A stretch of DNA of 64,000 bases from Babylonia areolata (Eukaryota > Mollusca > Gastropoda > Neogastropoda > Buccinidae), in the NCBI RefSeq assembly GCF_041734735.1, contig NC_134910.1, positions 5,255,003 to 5,319,002 of the forward strand. The letters run 5' to 3'. This document shows positions 1 through 11,162 of this stretch, piece after piece (position 1 is the first letter of the stretch; every line of letters begins with the position of its first letter). Both the position numbers and the translations under genes were made by a program. A model generated the notes under the pieces. That model saw nothing but the letters and a program-made list of their open reading frames with translations. It had not been told where the DNA came from and ran no database searches.

Positions 1-197
1 CCTTTTACCCACAGGGGTAGACTTCTTTGTTGGATTTGGGTTCAGTCTTTTGCTGTTGCTCGCAGGGTAGCACTGTCGGGGTGGGTGGGAGGAGGATGAC
101 GCTTTCTCTTGCAGGGTCGTCCGTTCCAGACTCCAACAGCAGGTGTGATGTTTGCAGAGGTGGGGTGTGTCCACTGCTGGTACTGCTGATATTGTTG
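1..197. other. Intronic or upstream sequence, no feature seen
   Basis: No open frame, repeat or splice-bounded exon is recognisable. It precedes an A/G-rich tract at about 250-300 and a LINE fragment. Confidence 0.4.
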
Positions 198-559
198 TCA
201 TGAGAGATAAGTCAAATGTAGGATTTGAATTAATGAAGACATCATTTCGAGAAAAAAAGAAAAAGAAAAAAAAAGAAAAGAAAATGGAAAAAAAAAGGAG
301 AAACAAAAAACTGTAGCAAACAGGGGGAAAGTCAGACATTTTTCATCCCTGTCATGTTGGTGCAGTAACCTTTCCTTCTTTCTGCTATTATTTATTTTGT
401 TGTTTTCAATATTTTCGTTTCGTTTTGTTATATCAATCAATTGTTCAGAAGACGAGAGAAGTTTCTCATAGTGTAACATGCTTAATTGATCAGTGTCATG
501 GCAGTGAAAATTTGTTTTTGCAACTCGGGATATCAAATGTCCATGTCATATGTGAAATT

Positions 560-1000
560 GTTTTGAACATGCCTCTTTTTACGCCTGCATATCGGCATAA
601 TGGCTAGCTTCAAAAGTATTGATAGCTCTGTGGATTGTGAGGTTGCGGGCACTTCGGTTAGCAGCTTGGATGGTCCATCAGCAGAGGGTGATGCTACTGG
701 TTTCAAGGGCCTTCTCCAGCATGTCTTTGTACTACTTCCGGGGTGCTCCATGGTTGTGATGACCAGTTGACAGTTAATTACATAGATGTATCTTTGGTAG
801 ACAGTGGTCTTCCATTCTGGAAAAGTGTTCTGCCCAGAGAAGCCATGTCTTCAGCAGTAATGACTGAATGTCGATGAATCTGGCTTTCCCGAGGAAATGA
901 ATGGAAACAATATTGGTGGAATCTTTCCACAAGTGGACTGCTGCAGGTGATCCAAGACATTGAGCCATAGAAAAGTGTGGTCAGCACCACATTTCTGTAA
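560..1000 (-). mobile_element. Decayed LINE fragment, C-terminal part of reverse transcriptase ORF
   Basis: Read on the minus strand, two overlapping frames give VVLTTLFYG, LVERFHQ and then HFSRMEDHCLPK, followed by APRKYYKDMLEKAL. These match in order the thumb/C-terminal region of LINE ORF2 proteins (usual forms: VVLTTLLYG-E-W, LERFHQRCLR, LRWAGHVSRMED-RLPK, GGQKKRYKD). The reading passes between frames and through stops, so this is an old 5'-truncated fossil. It lies in the intron before the first recognised exon. Confidence 0.6.
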
Positions 1001-1079
1001 CGCTTACTAAATATTATTTCGTTGATTGTGTGGTAGGAATCTAACGCAATGCTTCTTTTTTTTTTTTTTTTTTTTTCAG

Positions 1080-1262
1080 AGAATGTGGTTTACGGGAAAC
1101 GAGTGACAGGAACCCCAACAAATATTGGAAAGTTATGTTATGTCAACAATGGGGATTGGAGCTCTAGGTACGAATCGGGTCTGAATACTAAAACGCCTTG
1201 GTTAGAAATCGACCTGGAACGCGTCGTCACTTTTGACACATTGAATGTCGGCTTAAGACCGA
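1080..1262 (+). CDS. Exon: fucolectin-like (F5/8 type C) domain 1, first part
   Basis: The acceptor is a long T tract ending in CAG at 1077-1079; the donor GTAAGT starts at 1263. The exon is 183 nt, phase 1 at both ends. The peptide contains LCYVNNGDWSSRYESG and then TPWLEIDLERVVTFDTLNVG, which has the layout of the fucolectin core (conserved Cys, then the PWWxVDLG strand and a hydrophobic strand). The canonical second Trp is Leu. The next two exons complete the domain, about 144 residues in all, the normal size of an F5/8C lectin domain. The RxD sugar-contact motif of F-type lectins is not present here, so glycan binding is uncertain. Confidence 0.7.
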
Positions 1263-1674
1263 GTAAGTTTCAATTTCTTTTTTTCTTTATTTCTTTTAGA
1301 AAATATTCTTTAGACCATTGAGTGTGCTTTTTGCATATATTTTTTTTCTTAGCTTTGCCATTCATAAACAGTGTTGTTATTTTGTAGGCATGGTCCTTGT
1401 TATTGTTCTTGATGATTGAGCCCCACATGTCAGATGTTGTACACACTCACATATGTGTTCTTTGTGGACGCTTTCGACGATCAATACCATCTTGATTGTT
1501 AGATAAAGTAGTCATTAGTTGTGCTCTATGTGTTTTGACTCACATATTATTCAGTCTATGTGATAGACTCTATTTTGGTTGAATGAATATGTGTTTGTTG
1601 GGGGTAAGTTGGGGTGCACACTTTCCTGTTGTTTCGTTCATTATTGTATATCTGTCATCCTGTCCATTGTTTAG
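1263..1674 (+). other. Intron between fucolectin-like domain 1 exons
   Basis: AT-rich sequence bounded by a GTAAGT donor and a TTTAG acceptor. Nothing else is recognisable. Confidence 0.5.
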
Positions 1675-1791
1675 CAAGATCGGTACTAGAATGCCGTAGA
1701 CTCGCCAGTACTGACATCGTTGTGGACGGGAAGATCTGCTACCAGTCACCATCATTTAATCAGGCCGATCAGCTGAACAGCTGCAGTCCAA
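1675..1791 (+). CDS. Exon: fucolectin-like domain 1, middle part
   Basis: Acceptor TTTAG ends at 1674; donor GTAAGT starts at 1792; 117 nt, phase 1-1. It encodes VLECRRLASTDIVVDGKICY followed by a short stretch ending in NSCSP. In F-type lectins the corresponding segment reads R-L-x-x-F-x-V-x-V-D-x-x-x-C, so this exon fits directly after the 1080-1262 exon. Four cysteines could pair within the domain. The open frame runs past the donor only because the intron happens to be open. Confidence 0.68.
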
Positions 1792-1904
1792 GTAAGTATG
1801 CTCTGAATGTGGAAGCATGTTGTGTAGATAATCTGGGACGTGAGTTCTGGGGAAAGAAGTCTATGTTTTGTAAATCTTCCGAACCGAATTCGTCTAAAAA
1901 ACAA

Positions 1905-2096
1905 AACAGACAAACAAAAAACAAAAAAACAACAACCAACCAACCAACCAACAAACAACCCCCCCCAAAAAAAAAAACAACAAAAAAACAAAAACAAAAA
2001 AAACAACAACAAAAAAACAAACAAAAAAACAAACAAAAACAAACAAACAAACAAACAAAGAAAAACAAACAAAAAAAAACAAACAAAAAAAACGTA
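1905..2096. repeat. CAAA/CAACC-rich simple repeat
   Basis: Degenerate A/C-rich simple sequence (CAAC, CAAA and A-tracts). It creates long artefactual lysine/glutamine frames on the plus strand and phenylalanine/cysteine frames on the minus strand; neither is a gene. Confidence 0.9.
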
Positions 2097-2415
2097 CCAG
2101 CAGCACCAGCAACAAGAGCGACAGCGAAAACCAACCAGCCACATGAGAAACTGTTTACATGTTCTCAAAACAATTTTCTGTTGGCAAAACTGAAACCAAT
2201 TCGAGTGAAAACAAGACAATGCGATGAAAGTGAAGTACATTCTAAAATGATGTATGTAGCTTTTTTGTTGCTGAGGTATATATGGAGCAGTCTTTAAAAA
2301 AGAAAAAAATAATAAAGTAAAAAGAGAGGACAAATGACCATACTATTTTTGATTCACATGTGTAAAGAAATGAGACGATGTAACCCCCTGGTCTCTGTTA
2401 TTTGCATGTCAACGG

Positions 2416-2417
<2 letters not shown>

Positions 2418-2480
<63 letters not shown>
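2418..2480. repeat. (TG)n microsatellite
   Basis: Uninterrupted TG dinucleotide run of about 30 units in the intron between the second and third exons of fucolectin-like domain 1. Confidence 0.95.
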
Positions 2481-2481
<1 letters not shown>

Positions 2482-2691
2482 TCAAAAGGCAGGGTCACAT
2501 AATGTATATGCTATTGATTGAAAAAAGCGTGTAAGCAAGATTTGAATGCACATGATTAACATGTAAACTATGCTGTCTTTTATATTCATTTCAAAACTTA
2601 TAATGTTAGCCATACAGACCATGTTCTTATTGTTTCATTCATTCATTCATTCACATCGAATTAATATTGCCAACGTTTTGATTTTCTTTAG

Positions 2692-2823
2692 GAGGAACCG
2701 TTAACTGCAAGGCTGTGATGTCGGGACGCTACCTACGCATTTCAAAACGAGATGATCCTGGAAAAAGAGACAAATATAACTGGAACCTTTATTTCATTTC
2801 TAGGACTAACATCGAAATATGGA
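2692..2823 (+). CDS. Exon: fucolectin-like domain 1, last part
   Basis: Acceptor TTTCTTTAG ends at 2691; donor GTGAGC starts at 2824; 132 nt, phase 1-1. The peptide includes VNCKAVMSGRYLRIS and ends NLYFISRTNIEIW. The pattern C-x(5)-GRYLRI followed by a hydrophobic strand and IEIW corresponds to the closing part of an F5/8C fucolectin domain (GRYV-x-I ... LCEVEV). The usual Cys of the LCEVEV strand is missing. It completes the domain begun at 1080. Confidence 0.7.
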
Positions 2824-2925
2824 GTGAGCTACCTTCCTCTGTAGGCTTTTCTGTCTCTGGCTCCGTCACTGTGTCTGTGTGGGTTTGATTTGAAATTAGG
2901 TCACTGCACGCACTGACTACTTTTT

Positions 2926-3368
2926 TCCCATCATCTGCACCATTTCAGAGGCATTACTCCCATGCCGCTCATTTAGATTCCCCCATACACGACTACACCC
3001 GGGTTCGTCCGTCACAGTTCCAGCGTCGGCAGTCCGCAGGGAACCACCGATGTTAGGTCAGGAGGCCACACACCGGAGGAGACTCTGCACTGCTGCTGAG
3101 TCACTTCGATGGTGCCTGTTAACCAGGCCCGAAAGATACAGACACTTGCAGTGTTGGCCAGGTAATTAGAGCAACACACCCAAATACGCATCCTTGAAGT
3201 AGATGGCACTCGACTGTGTGGCCCCAGTCTCCCCGTTTAAGCCCACAGCACACTCATCTCTGGGTAGGAGCCGGCCACGGGCCGAAAAACCCACCTCCGC
3301 TGGGATTCGAACCCGCGTCCTCCCAGCCGTCAGTCCGCGACGCTAACCACTTCGCCACGGCGGCTAGT
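2926..3368 (-). mobile_element. tRNA-derived SINE with a 15-bp target-site duplication
   Basis: The minus strand begins (at 3368) with a tRNA-like head. It has an A box TGGCGAAGTGG and a B box GGTTCGAATCC, both fitting the Pol III consensus, followed by a roughly 370-bp body. The copy is flanked by direct repeats CACTGACTACTTTTT at 2911-2925 and 3369-3383, a clean retrotransposition signature. It sits in the intron after the 2692 exon. I believe related copies exist in caenogastropods, but that is from memory. Confidence 0.85.
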
Positions 3369-3383
3369 CACTGACTACTTTTT

Positions 3384-3833
3384 GGTGACTACTGATCTAA
3401 ACAGTGTGTTTGTTTATCGTACTACCTGTGACCATTCACACAAATACTGTGCTGCACTAGATCTGTATAAGCTATATTCATAAACACTCTGATTACCTGG
3501 AATCTAATTGAAGTTGTGTCGTTTAAAGTCGATCAGCCGCACGTCAGGAGATTGATTAAATCTGTAATAACGTCACATCAAGACGTGATGGCCTTGACCA
3601 GCAAATCCATAATTAGGCCTAATATTCTATTATGTCGTGGTAACTGTGTATATTCATGCTATTGAAACTACCGAAACATACTTTCATAATGTGGGAAATA
3701 CAGTAAGACCATTCTCCTCGTTTCGAATATTTGCTATGGTACTAAAAAAGCTATTAAAAAAAAAGAGAAAAAAATGTTTAACAGAGTCCTCGGAAGTTTT
3801 AAAAACTTGTAAATATGCTTTTACCTGTCAGTT
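3384..3833. other. Intronic sequence, nothing recognised
   Basis: AT-rich single-copy-looking DNA with no convincing exon or repeat, ending at a SINE-like repeat. Confidence 0.4.
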
Positions 3834-3961
3834 TTCAGTTTCAGTTTCAGTAGCTCAAGGAGGCGTCACTGCGTTCGGACAAATCCATATACGCTACACC
3901 ACATCTGCCAAGCAGATGCCTGACCAGCAGCGTAACCCAACGCGCTTAGTCAGGCCTTGAG
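3834..3961 (+). mobile_element. Short SINE-like repeat, copy 1
   Basis: Begins with TTCAG triplets, continues TAGCTCAAGGAGGCGTCACT, and ends GCTTAGTCAGGCCTTGAG followed by an AG/A-rich tail. Near-identical copies occur at 10177-10300 and 35801-35926 and a shorter one at 25008-25114, all in the same orientation. The TAGCTCAAGGAGG start resembles a Pol III A box and GCGTTCGGAC is B-box-like, so a tRNA-related SINE is likely but not proven. Confidence 0.75.
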
Positions 3962-5329
3962 AGAGAGAGAGAAAAAAAAAGCAAAAAAAAAAAAAAAAGC
4001 TGTTCTTCCAGAGTGTGCTCTTGCAACTGATTTTGACTGTAAACGACCGATCCAATAACACACTTACATGTACAATCTCATAACAAAAGTTAGAAAAGTG
4101 GCCAGTCCATTCCAATCACAGCACCAGACTGGTTGGTGACTGTATTTAGTCTTTGTGACAATCCATGCCACATGTACACAAGGATGTGCACTTTAAGTCG
4201 GTCTTGCAGCATTTGCACCTTTCTCTGCACACCACTGTGCAGGAGCAGTGAATCAGTTCACATCAAGTTTCTTGAGCTTTTGTAGAGTGGTACACAAAGG
4301 TCATTCCCTCTCCTTTTTGCAACCCCCGCCGTTCTACCTCCAGATGTAAGCACACTCTCGGATAAACTGCTGTCTGTGTGCCGTTCAAGAGTTGCTGATG
4401 TGGGTGGAGTGTTTTCCAAAGTTTTCTTTTCTTTAGCAAAGAGAGGCTGTCTGGTTCATGTGTTCCGTGCTTTTCTTTTGCTTCTGCCAACAAAATCAAA
4501 AGTGACAAAGGGAAGGGAGGGGGGCAGTTAACAATGCTGATTTGAATCTGATACATATCTTTTTATCACCATCTGATGCTAGCGTTTTCCGAAGCCATGT
4601 TGTGTGCTGCGAACGAAATGATCTCATCTTCAACACCCTACATCCATCTTTATTTCGTTGTTTTAAAATCAGTATTTAGATCTGTCAAAGTTTCAAACTT
4701 CCTCAAGGTTTGTCGCCGCTCGACTAACTTGTAACAAAATGCCAAAAGCAAATTCTTGTGAAATGTTTTCCGCAGTCATTCATGGCGAGTCCATTTCTTT
4801 CGACGAGTTGTGATTGGCGGATCAAACGCGCATTTCCACTCCGAACAATACAAGATTTCCTTGTGTTCGGAAGCGTGCGGATTTGCCCACTGGCTCTAAG
4901 CCGAAGTTCCAAAGATTCATGCATCAGCTTATGGGCGTGAAATATTTGAACATTAACTATCGCCGTCGGCTCTCTTGAGGCTGCATGTTCTGTATTGCAT
5001 GACGTTACTCCTCCACTGACTCCACATGTGTTCAGGAAAATTCTTGTTTTAAAGGTACATACAGGAAGACAAATATGTGGGGTTTTTTTCATGTGGCTGG
5101 ACAATCTGTATTGAATGACGTCACTCCTCCACTTTCCATACTTTTCGTTTGAGTAGTGCAGAGAGAAAATTCGAATTTTCGTGTGCCTCTTTCATGTGGA
5201 AATTTAAAGTTTATTCAATTCTGAATCTTTTGATACCACATAGATATTCTTGTTTTTTTAACGTGTGTGTTTGTTTTTTTGTTGTTTTTTTTCATGACGG
5301 GATTTCTCCATTTCTACTCATTGGACACA
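3962..5329. other. Intronic sequence with a 27-bp spaced duplication
   Basis: No exon recognised. A 27-bp segment beginning CTGTATTG at 4990-5016 recurs at 5106-5132 with two differences. The second copy contains TGACGTCA, a CRE-type palindrome. Open frames here have no recognisable family. Confidence 0.45.
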
Positions 5330-6353
5330 CGAACGTAGGCAGGGGAACATGTGACATGGTGTTTGGCGTACGCCAGACGCAAGAGAAGTGCGGTGAGCAG
5401 AACAAAGAGCTCCACATGGTCTTTGTAGACCTGACTAAGCCCTTCGACACAGTGAATCGCCGTGGTCTGTGGAAGATCCTCCTAAAGTTCGGCTGCCCAG
5501 AGAGCCTAATCCAGCTGATTGCGTCATTCCACGATGGCATGCAGGCGAGAGTACAGGAAAATACTGACATGTCGGACCCGTTCCCCGTGGTAAATGGAGG
5601 GAAGAAGGGCTGCGTCCTGGCACCTACACTGTTCTCCATTCTCTTCTCTGCCATGCTGATTGATGCCTCCCATGACTGTGACTGGGGCATCTACATTCAG
5701 TTTCGCACAGATGGCAAACTTTTCAACTTGCGGCGACTCCACGCCAGGTCCAGGGTGTTTGAGGCACTGTTGAGAGTGTTCCTCTTCGCTGATGACTGCG
5801 CACTTGCTGCACACACCCATAAGGACATGCAGTTCATTATGGACAGGTTCTCAACCTCCTGCAGGCGCTTTGGACTCACCATTAGCCTCAGCAAGACCGA
5901 GTCCATGTACCAACCAGCTAGCTCACAGAACGCCAGTGCCCCCTCCCCCCCCCTAACCCCCCCGCCCCACGGCCCCCCTCCTATCCCACACCTGCAATCA
6001 AGATCGATTCAGTCACGTTTTGCTACCTGGGCAGTACCCTATGCTGCAACGGAGCTCTTGATGCAGAAGTGATGGTGCGCATCGCCAAGGCCAGCCCTGC
6101 CTTTTGCAGAATCAACAACAGGCTGTGGAACAACAAAGGCATCAGGCTCAGCACCAAAATCAAAACCTACAGAGCTGTTGTGCTGACCACCTTGTTGTAC
6201 TGCTGTGAAACATTCAACAACTTGAGCAGTTTCACCAGAGATGCCTACGAAAGATCCTCGGCATACAGTGGCAAGACAAGGTCTCCAACCTCCAGGTCCT
6301 AACGAGGAGAGGCCTGCCCAGCATCGACGTCTACCGACACCCAGAGTCCCTTA
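5330..6353 (+). mobile_element. LINE A: truncated non-LTR retrotransposon, reverse transcriptase region
   Basis: The open frame carries RT blocks in order: HMVFVDLTKPFDTVNRRGLW (catalytic Asp strand), VNGGKKGCVLAPTLFSILF (usually KQGCVLAP) and VFLFADDCALAAHT with an intact FADD. A C-rich run at about 5940-5980 precedes a change of frame. Reading then resumes with IKTYRAVVLTTLLYCCETF and a remnant of the C-terminal region near 6300. It is truncated at both ends; the right end abuts the minus-strand LINE leader at 6354. It is related in style to the RTE/CR1-like LINEs elsewhere in the window. Confidence 0.85.
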
Positions 6354-6590
6354 GGTGCAGATTCTGCCACGTGTAGAACGGCCTCGGCAGGTGCAGTTTT
6401 TTTCTTCGGAGTTCCGTCTCCTAGGAGGACTTCCAGCCAAGGATAAGAGCTCCCCCTGCCCTTTGGTCATCCTCTTCCGCCTTCACAGCCGTTTAGAAAG
6501 GTTTCCTTCTCCGCCTGGTCCGTCGTTGAGAGACTTCACATGGGTTACATGGTACCAGTAGCAAGGGCTATGCCCCTGACCTGACTTGAA
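6354..6590 (-). mobile_element. LINE 5' leader fragment
   Basis: On the minus strand it begins GTCAGGTCAGGGGC and soon reads CTTGCTACTGGTACC, the same 5'-terminal signature seen at the starts of the LINEs at 22492 (minus), 29590 (minus) and 37335 (plus). No coding part remains. It joins LINE A tail-on. Confidence 0.6.
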
Positions 6591-6689
6591 ACATATACAC
6601 ACCCACATATACATATACATACATGTACATATAAAACACGCACACAGCCACACACACACACACACACACAGAGACACACACACACACAG

Positions 6690-6726
<37 letters not shown>
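6591..6726. repeat. Compound AC / AT / AG microsatellite
   Basis: Runs of CA, TA and GA dinucleotides immediately after the LINE leader. Confidence 0.9.
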
Positions 6727-6727
<1 letters not shown>

Positions 6728-7884
6728 GTCTTTGTACTTTTGAGAAAAGGATATAGCCTATACACTTATAAAACTAATCACACCCATTTTCACTCAAACT
6801 TCCCAATCAGAGTCCCTGCATGAGTTACATTTAAATCCCTGGCAGTGAACGGATTAAACACAGAGTTCACTCCTTGTGAAGCATCTCAGAAAAGAGGAAT
6901 GGAACTTGCAAACCGAGAACAAGTTGTCATATACTAGTCCTGGCCGCAAGTAACTTCTTCATTCTGTTATCGGAAACCAGAAAGAAGACACCATCCTCTG
7001 CAGGTTCCACAGTGTCAAAAAGTGTCTAGCATCTTCTGACAGACTGCTGGGGTCTGCATGACAGCAGGCTGGAATATTTTACGGTTGGTTCCATGAAGAT
7101 CTTGCGAACATTTTGCACCTGGTTCCATGAGGATCTTGTTCCAGAATGTTCTCACAGAAACCATTTTGCCGGGTTGTTGAAGGAAATAAACGTTTTGAAC
7201 TTTATTGAAATCATACTTGAACTGAAACACACATGGGTAAGCGATCGTGTATGCTGTTTTAATATTTGTGGACTTGATTTGACTTTTTAAAAATGTTTTA
7301 ATCACCATCAATCGACTTCAAATATATATTTGGCGTTCTCTTTGACTTATTTTAAGAAATGGCGGACATTCTTTGCAGAAACGGTACCTTTGCATCAGCT
7401 GGGCATGATTTGATCTGAACATAATCATTTTCTGTTGATGTCAAATCTAGTTTTCTACGAAATAACAAAACACAACAAAACAACAACAACCTTACCACAT
7501 GTACCTGTTATAATAACAGTGCACTACTGAGAGATACATGGAAAATGAAGGAATCCTTAATTTAAATCTCTCCACCCCCAGAAAACATCGCGTTATCGTT
7601 GTCATGCTTATCATTCACCATTATCAAAATATAGAAAAGAAAGAAAAAACAAACAAAAAACAAACAAACAAACAAACCAGAATTACCACCCAGACAAACA
7701 AGAAAAAGAAAAAAGAAGTAGTTGTTAAGCTTTGTTATTAATTTACTCACGTTTTCTTATTTCGAATAACTGACACATTTAATCATTCAGTTTGCGTAAC
7801 TTGATAACTGTAATGTACTCAACATTGAACCGTTTTTTTTTGTTTTTTTTTTTTTGTTTATTTGTTTGTTGTTGTTGTTTTCAG
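6727..7884. other. Intron, nothing recognised
   Basis: AT-rich intron ending in a T-rich tract (TTGTTGTTGTTTTCAG) that is the acceptor for the next exon. A CAAA-type simple repeat lies at 7640-7720. A short imperfect duplication (CCATGAAGATCTTG / CCATGAGGATCTTG) lies at 7091-7140. Confidence 0.5.
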
Positions 7885-7983
7885 TCTGCAAACCTGGCTA
7901 TTATGGCAAATCAGGAAAATCCTGTCAGAGGTGCCCACGAGAGTGCAGTTATCCTTGCAACAATTACTACGGATGTCAATATG
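7885..7983 (+). CDS. Exon: EGF/laminin-like cysteine-rich unit
   Basis: Acceptor TTTTCAG ends at 7884; donor GTAAAA starts at 7984; 99 nt, phase 1-1. The peptide includes CKPGYYGKSGKSC, CPRECSYPC and YYGCQY. CxPGYYG and CPxxCxxPC are typical of EGF-like repeats in MEGF/scavenger-receptor proteins. Six cysteines are visible. It lies between the two fucolectin-like domains and is probably a spacer module. Confidence 0.75.
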
Positions 7984-8249
7984 GTAAAATATTTCCCCAA
8001 CAGTATTAAGTGGTGGTGGTGTTTGTTTTTAAGTTACTCACGTGTGTGAGCACTCTGATGTAATGCCGCTACTTGTGGTGTGTGTGAGTGAGTGTGTGTG
8101 TGTGTGTGTGTGTTAACGGGTGGTTAGCGTAGGAACGCCTGCGATGTGTGCCTTTCAGTCAGATAATATGCAACACTTTCTATCACTTCCGCGTCCTGAG
8201 GAGCTAATTTCCGTTTCTAATTTCCTATTCATTCTCTGTTCCTGTCGCT

Positions 8250-8746
8250 TCGATGAGAGAGAGAGAGAGAGGTGTTTTAATGTTACTTCGTTTTTTGTTA
8301 CATTTACTTTGTCCTTTTTTTCGTTTTTCATTTTTATTCATTTTATACTAATGTTATTTCATAATATTTATTGATGTATTTATTTTACCAAGAACAGGCT
8401 CTTTTAGGCCTGTCCAGTGTGTTGGGTTACTTGAAACTGAATGTTGAAATAGTGGCTTGAACCATGATATGAGCACTGAAAGGAGAGAGAGAGGGGGTGG
8501 GGGTGTTTTAATGTCACTTTATTTTATTTTTGTTATATTCATTTATTCCTTTTTTTGTTTTTCAGTTCTTATTCATCTTATAGTATTGTTATTTCTCAAG
8601 TATTTATTATTTTATTTATTTTACCAAGAACATGCTCTGATAAGGCCTGTCCAGTTAGTTGGGTCACGCAAAGAAAGTATTTGGATGTGTCTGCATGCTC
8701 CTTGTGACAAACTGAATGTTGAAATAGTGGTTATGAGCACTTTACG

Positions 8747-8781
<35 letters not shown>

Positions 8782-9018
8782 GGGGGGGGGGTAATGTTAC
8801 TATATTTTTGTAATGTTTATCCCCCCCCCCCTTTTTTTTTCCTTTTTATTCATTTTACATTACTATTATTGCTTTACATTTATTTGTTTATTTTACCAAG
8901 AACAGGTTCATATAAGACCTGTCCAATGTGTTGAGTTATGCAAAGATCAAGCGAATGTAGATGTGTCTGCATGCTCCTTAAAATTGAATGTTGAAACCGT
9001 GTTTATAACCATGATATT

Positions 9019-9054
<36 letters not shown>

Positions 9055-9060
9055 TATATA
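8250..9060. repeat. Three diverged tandem copies of a roughly 235-270-bp unit
   Basis: The motif TTACCAAGAACA starts at 8385, 8621 and 8893, each followed by a GGCCTGTCCAG-like block (diverged in the third). Each unit also carries a GA-rich tract and a T-rich segment. The units have drifted, so this is an old local duplication. A (CA)n run at 9020-9052 closes it. Confidence 0.8.
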
Positions 9061-9079
9061 TGAGAGGGCAGGATAAACA

Positions 9080-9360
9080 TCAATGCAGTCTTGCCGGCTG
9101 CAGTTCCATGCACCACACATGGGCATCGTAGCTGTGTAGAAGTGGTTGTTGCTGCGCGAAGTCAATCACAAAGCATACGGAATCACCGCTTCGTGCAGCT
9201 CTGACACGAGGACCAAAATGGCCGATCGAACACTTCCGCTGGCTTCAGTCAGTAAAGGAGCGCAAAGAAGGCATGAACAATCCATATATACATATCAGTG
9301 GTCTAGTCCCCGTCCCCCACAACATAAACATAACGCAGGCTACATACTTTTGGTAGTTGT
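9080..9360. other. Short GC-richer block with a possible THAP-like start on the minus strand
   Basis: On the minus strand near 9130 a frame reads MPMCGAWNCSRQDC, which resembles the first zinc-binding pair of THAP domains (M-x2-C-x3-x-C). Nothing further of the domain is readable. It could be a remnant of a THAP-bearing DNA transposon or chance. Confidence 0.2.
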
Positions 9361-10160
9361 CAGCATTGGGCAGTGAATCGTCAAACTTGGTCATGGAGGC
9401 GTAATATTACGAAAACATAAAATGCCACATTCTGGTAGCTTTTCGGAAGCGGTCACATGTGTTGGTAGTGGTGAACAATGGTCAGTAATGGTCAGTTATA
9501 GTTAATCAATGTGTCAGATCCTATCAAGAAATCGTATTACTACATAAACGTCACAAAAGTAAACAATCTGAACAGTTACATTGAGGTCAGCAGTCGCATG
9601 TTGGCCCCCACAAAAAAACCCTGCCAATCGTCATAGTGATGCACCAACGTGAAAGAACACTTTCGAGTTGCGATTTGTTATAAACGTGTGACCGTAGTAG
9701 TCAGTATTGGTCAGCAGCAGTCAGTAGTGATCAGTTACTGGGCATGGTTAAATCCTGTCAAAAAGTCATAATACTTCATAACCGTCACAAACTAAAGCAA
9801 TTTAAACCATGTTGGTCAGTGGTCAGCAATGGTTAGGTATTTATAAAAAAAACAAAACAAAAAAACAAAAAAAACAAACAAACAAACAAACAAAAAAACA
9901 AACAAACCCGTGAAGACATATTACGTAGATGTGACAAATCAACGCAAACCGAACTCTGGTCATGTTCAGCAATGGTCAAACAGTACTGGTCAGTGGTGAT
10001 AACTTGCCAAGAGTCACAGTAAGGCACACACATATCAAGATATGCACTGAGTGTGTTAAAATGTGACATAAAAGCAGAAACGTTTTTGTGCGTAAGGAGG
10101 GGGTGGGGGTGGGCGTTTTGGGACAGATTATCAAATCTGTTGGTAGGACACTGACAAGTC
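9360..10160 (-). repeat. GGTCAGT-rich dispersed repeat block (inverted copy of 59830-60600)
   Basis: Degenerate GGTCAGNAGTGGTCAG units alternate with longer stretches. The stretch with GATGCACCAACGTGAA (about 9640) and AACAATCTGAACAGTTACAT (about 9567) matches the reverse complement of the block after 59880. It ends with a GGACACTGACAAGTCCCCCG unit at 10147 that is also found at 13380. Confidence 0.75.
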
Positions 10161-10176
10161 CCCCGGGTACGATTTA

Positions 10177-10300
10177 GTTTCAGTTTCAGTAGCTCAAGGA
10201 GGCGTCACTGCGTTCGGACAAAACCATATACGCTACACCACATCTGCCAAGCAGATGCCTGACCAGCAGCGTAACCCAACGCGCTTAGTCAGGCCTTGAG
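10177..10300 (+). mobile_element. Short SINE-like repeat, copy 2
   Basis: Nearly identical to the copy at 3834-3961, followed by a (CA)n tail. It interrupts or abuts the GGACACTGACAAGTCCCCCG repeat at 10147-10176. Confidence 0.8.
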
Positions 10301-10755
10301 AACACACACACACACACACAAAAACAAAAAACAAACAAAAAAACAACAAAACAAACGGGGGAATAAATAATAGATAAGCTTGCATAAATAAATAAATAAA
10401 TAAATTAAATAAATAATAATTATAATATAGAAAAAGGTAGTAGTAATAACATTAGTAATACTAATAAAATGATAATAATAAAACATAAATAAATAAATAA
10501 ATAAGACAACAATGGTGATAAATAAGCAAATAAATGTAAAATATGAAGACACACATTCACACATACACCCACACATGCATAACAGAAATGCACCAGACAT
10601 GCAGTTTCACATATATGAAAGCACAGTCAAATACATATAAACGTACATGAGCTCCAACACACACACACACACACGCATTACCGTGCACCTCCTCTACCCC
10701 CCTCCTCCACACACTCATTTCTAGTCTAAGTATCGCAGCTTCCACGGCACACACA

Positions 10756-10787
<32 letters not shown>

Positions 10788-10976
10788 TTACCTTGCACCT
10801 CCTCTACCCCCTCCTCCACACACTCATTTCTAGTCTACGTATCGCAGCTTCCACGGCACACACACACACACACACACAAACACACACTCACAGAGATGAA
10901 CACTTACTTATACAAGCACACACACATACGCCCATATCTCCCACACCCAACCCCACACACGTACATACAAAGATAT

Positions 10977-11038
<62 letters not shown>

Positions 11039-11128
11039 GTTCCAATATCCTGTTGCTCCCACAGTGTAGGCATGCATACACTCACATACCTCATCCTCTA
11101 CCCCACCTCCCCCCGCACTCCCACCTCC

Positions 11129-11162
<34 letters not shown>

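Noticed and set aside
1614-2297. 227-codon plus-strand frame, and long minus-strand frames over the same stretch
   Set aside because: Created by a CAAA/poly-A simple repeat running on from a real exon; composition is Lys/Gln or Phe/Cys only.
3270-3365. Functional tRNA gene on the minus strand
   Set aside because: A and B boxes fit, but it is the head of a longer SINE with target-site duplication.
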